A stretch of 64,000 bases of DNA from Hyperoodon ampullatus (lineage: Eukaryota; Chordata; Mammalia; Artiodactyla; Ziphiidae): NCBI GenBank assembly GCA_949752795.1, contig OX457056.1, positions 89,736,942-89,800,941 of the forward strand, given 5' to 3'. Numbering within the stretch: the first letter of the stretch is position 1; every line of letters begins with the position of its first letter. Under the pieces are notes generated by a model. The model did no database searches. It worked only from the letters and a program-made list of their open reading frames with translations, and was not told the origin of the DNA. Below, in pieces: positions 61,150 to 64,000 of this stretch. A program made the position numbers and the translations under genes.

Positions 61150-61480
61150 ATGGGAATATGTATTAAAACCTGCAAATGTTTGTAGAGTTTGACTCAATAA
61201 TCCTAGGTCTAGAAATATATCCTACAGAAATCATCTGAATTCCATATGAAGATTTATAAATATGTTCATTAGTGTTATCTGTAATATGGAAAACTTAGAA
61301 ACAAAATAAAGCCCCCAATAGAAAAATATTTAGACAAATTAAGGTATTATATATCTGCTTTGATAAAATTCAGTTTCCTAAATAGTTTTGAAAAAATTTC
61401 ATGATTTAGAAAGGTCCTTGTAATGTATTAAGTGAAAAGAGCAAGATTTAATACTGTTATCTTGAATGTGTAAAATGCAA
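61150..61480 (+). repeat. Old L1 3' fragment
   Basis: TTTGACTCAATAATCCTAGG, AAATATATCCTACAGAAATC, GTTCATTAGTGTTATCTGTA and AGTGAAAAGAGCAAG follow L1M 3' order. Confidence 0.65.
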
Positions 61481-61494
61481 CTTTGAAATAAATA

Positions 61495-61565
61495 GGTATA
61501 TTATTTACTCAGTAAGCTCTTACTGTATATCAGGCATTGTTCTAAATTAACAAACACTGAACAAG
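61495..61565 (-). repeat. L2 scrap, reverse orientation
   Basis: CAGTAAGCTCTTACTGTATA and TCAGGCATTGTTCTAAATTA match the reversed L2 end. Confidence 0.5.
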
Positions 61566-61859
61566 ACTGTGTCGCTTTCCATTTGCATACAAGTTCCTGT
61601 TTGTATTAATGGGTAAATCCACTGATATAGGACATAGAAAAAAGTAGATTTTAAGGTGGTAGAGTTGTAGCTTTTTATTTTTCTTGATATTCTCAAATAC
61701 TCTACAGCAACTATTTTTATAATCACAAAAATGCCATTTTGAAAAATATTGCCAAGAAATACCATAACCAAAATTAAAAGACAAACTGTAAGCTCTATAC
61801 TATAAATGCCAGTATGCCCTATAAAAGATATTATAAAAAGCAATGAGAGCTAGATGAAC

Positions 61860-62290
61860 ACCTCTATAAAAATGATCTCCAAAGAAAAATAGACATAAAT
61901 GGGCAATTCACAAAGAAAAAGAAAGACTTTTCTAAGGTTTAGGGGAGAGGTATACTAACCTCCTAATCAGAGAATACCCAGTATAGCAATAAGTTACTCT
62001 ATTTTCACACATCACAATTAACAAACATGGAAAGCAAATCAAAATGTGTGAGGTTGTTGGGAAGACTAATGATATGGAAAAATGTTCATGAAAAAAATGA
62101 AAGTAAGTTACAAAATAATATCCTACTTTTGAAGAAAATCCAGTCTATGCATAGAAACTATTTGTGGAGAATAAACCAAATGTTAATAGTAGTTATTGGG
62201 TAGTGGGATTATAGATGATTTCTGGTTTTTTTCATAGTATTAATCTTTAGTTTCTACAGTGAATATATTTTAGTTATCAGGGAAAAACGT
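61860..62290 (+). repeat. Old L1 3' fragment
   Basis: AAATAGACATAAATGGGCAA, AAATCAAAATGTGTGAGGTT and TAGTAGTTATTGGGTAGTGG are decayed L1 ORF2 and 3' UTR. 62,290-63,060 shows nothing identifiable. Confidence 0.6.
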
Positions 62291-63061
62291 TGCTATCCTA
62301 ATGAAGCAATTTGTCATAGAATGAAGAGCACATAGACAATATTATCTTTCCCCTCTTTTACTCAAAGCCTCCACAGTCTCATTGTGTGTAATTCCATGTC
62401 AGGTTTCATTGTTTCTGAATTATATTTGCTGGTGAGAATATTTGGATTATAAGGGAAATCAAAAGATAAAACTTATTCTAGTCACATTCACTCTTCCGCC
62501 CCCAGCTGTTTTCTGAAATAACAACCAGTGTTTGACTGATTTGAGCTTTATTCCTTTTCATTTCCTGTTGATCACATCTGCAAGGGTCTCGTGCTGATAA
62601 GCCTTAATTAAATACTCCTTAATTTGTTTTGCTAAAATCTACTTATTCCATCTATGGCCATTCTGAATGAAGAAGATGAGTACAGCTGCATTTCCATTAC
62701 AAAACGAACTTACAAAATTTCAACTCTTTATGTAGGATAAATAATAAAAAAATCTTAGTATCTTGGTTATAAGGTGAAAATTAGTTTTAAATTATCCAAA
62801 AACATTGTGAAGTCTTTCTTCAGTTTATAGTACTCATAATTCCTTAGCACTATGTTTAAGCATTCTCATTCCCCTTACAGACTATAATATACAGAAGGTT
62901 CTAGTAAAAATCTTAATTATCCTTTCTTCTTCACTAAAGTCTTTCATAGACAGGTATTCTCAGATGTTTTCATGACAGAGATTCTCTCTACTAATCTGCG
63001 ATGTCCTTCAGCCAACAAATTAGCATGTCTAACTGCCAGGTTAGAAAAATGCCTGAATCAT

Positions 63062-64000
63062 TTTAAGAAAAAATTTATTGAAGTATAGTTGACTTACAAT
63101 ACCATATTAGTTTCAGGTGTACAAAATAGTGATTCAATATTTTTATACATTATGCACCATACGAAATTATTACAATATCATTGACTGTATTCCCTGTGCT
63201 CTACATTGTATCCCTGTGACATTTATAACTGGTAGTTTGCACCTCTTAATCCTCTTCACCTGTTTCATCCATTCCCCCTCCCCTCCCCTCTGGCAACCAT
63301 TAGTTTGTTCTCTATATCTGTGAGTCTGTTTCTGCTTTGTTATATTTGTTCATTGATTTATTAGATTTCACATATAAGTGAAAATATACAGTATTTGTCT
63401 TTTTCTATCTGACTTAGTTTACAAGCATAATACCCTCTAGGACCATCCCTGTTGTCACAAATGACAAGATTTCATTATTTTTTTTTATGGCTGAGTAATC
63501 TTCCATTGTGCATATATACCACATTTTTTTTATTCATCTATTGAGGAACACTTAGGTTGCTTTCATATCTTGGCTATTGTAAATAATGCTTCAGTGACCA
63601 TTGAGGTGCATGTATCTTTGTGAATTAGTGTTTTCTGTTTTCATTCATCCAAGGTATTTTTAAATTTCCTCTTTGATTTCTTCATTGACCCATTGGTTTT
63701 CTTAGTAGCATGTTGTTTAATTTCCAAATGTTTGTATCTTTTCCATTTTTTCCCTATAATTGATTTCTAACATACCTTTGTGGTCAGAAAAGCTGCTTGA
63801 TATGATTTCAGTTTTCTTAAATTTATTGAGACTTGTTTTATGGTCTAGCATGTGATCTATCCTGGAGAATGTTCTATGTGCACTTGAAAGGAATGTGTAT
63901 CCTTCTGTGTTTGAATGGAATGTTCTGCATATATTAAGCTTATCTGGTCTAATATGTTGTTTAAGGCCAGTGTTTCCTTATTGATTTTTCTGTCTGGATG
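63062..64000 (-). repeat. L1 with internal deletion, runs off the window
   Basis: 63,062-63,640 is the reversed 3' UTR and ORF2 C-terminal region (GGTTGCTTTCATATCTTGGC). 63,645-64,000 is reversed ORF2 endonuclease-region DNA (GATCTATCCTGGAGAATGTT, ACCCATTGGTTTTCTTAGTA). Most of ORF2, including reverse transcriptase, is missing between the two. Confidence 0.8.

Larger units (their letters stand above)
58749..64000 (+). other. ATP10D: Putative ATP10D intron 1 (5' part)
   Basis: AT-rich DNA after the predicted donor. It carries old L1 fragments from 61,150, an L2 scrap, and an internally deleted L1 at the window's end. 58,870-61,150 has no recognised repeat apart from the palindrome at 59,948. 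Confidence 0.6.

Overview
The window is nuclear DNA from a cetacean (whale or dolphin). Twelve copies of a young tRNA-derived SINE with the cetacean CHR architecture (head GGCTTCCCTGGTGGCGCAGT, A-rich tail, mostly intact target-site duplications) are scattered through it. They lie among older mammalian repeats: L1, L2, MIR, MER5A, MLT1 and MLT2. There is no bacterial, phage, CRISPR or operon signal. Most of the DNA is AT-rich. GC-rich DNA is confined to one coding exon and two CpG-island promoters. Gene identities were recognised from protein sequence known from memory; no database was searched.

Layout: 1-4603 is the end of the last intron of GABRB1 (+ strand). 4604-4948 is its final coding exon, the end of the GABA-A receptor beta-1 subunit with TM4 and the stop codon. 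4949 to about 18,100 is the 3' UTR or downstream flank, with candidate poly(A) signals at 6774 and 18,095. About 19,000-23,700 is a nested block of old L1 fragments. COMMD8 lies on the - strand from about 24,250 to 37,200. Its five coding exons give a complete 183-residue protein with GT-AG splice sites throughout, and a CpG-island promoter lies at 36,780-37,310. The COMMD8-ATP10D interval, about 37,310-58,370, holds almost only repeats. At 58,375-58,750 is a second CpG island with a full CRE and an inverted CCAAT box, followed by a probable non-coding first exon. From gene order (GABRB1, COMMD8, ATP10D, as on human chromosome 4p12) this is read as the ATP10D promoter, and the rest of the window as its first intron.

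The three genes do not form one pathway. GABRB1 is a neuronal chloride-channel subunit, COMMD8 is a housekeeping member of the Commander endosomal recycling complex, and ATP10D is a P4-ATPase lipid flippase. Their adjacency is conserved synteny.

I found no new biological system. The observations most worth checking are: a 165-bp segment near the COMMD8 promoter copied about 1.1 kb into a MIR element with a 7-bp flanking duplication; an exon-like 33-bp cassette just after the GABRB1 stop codon; a start-stop uORF coinciding with an E-box upstream of COMMD8; a T20-CTTCAG acceptor-like site inside the putative ATP10D first exon; a 22-bp perfect palindrome centred on CACGTG; and a head-only SINE with intact target-site duplications.
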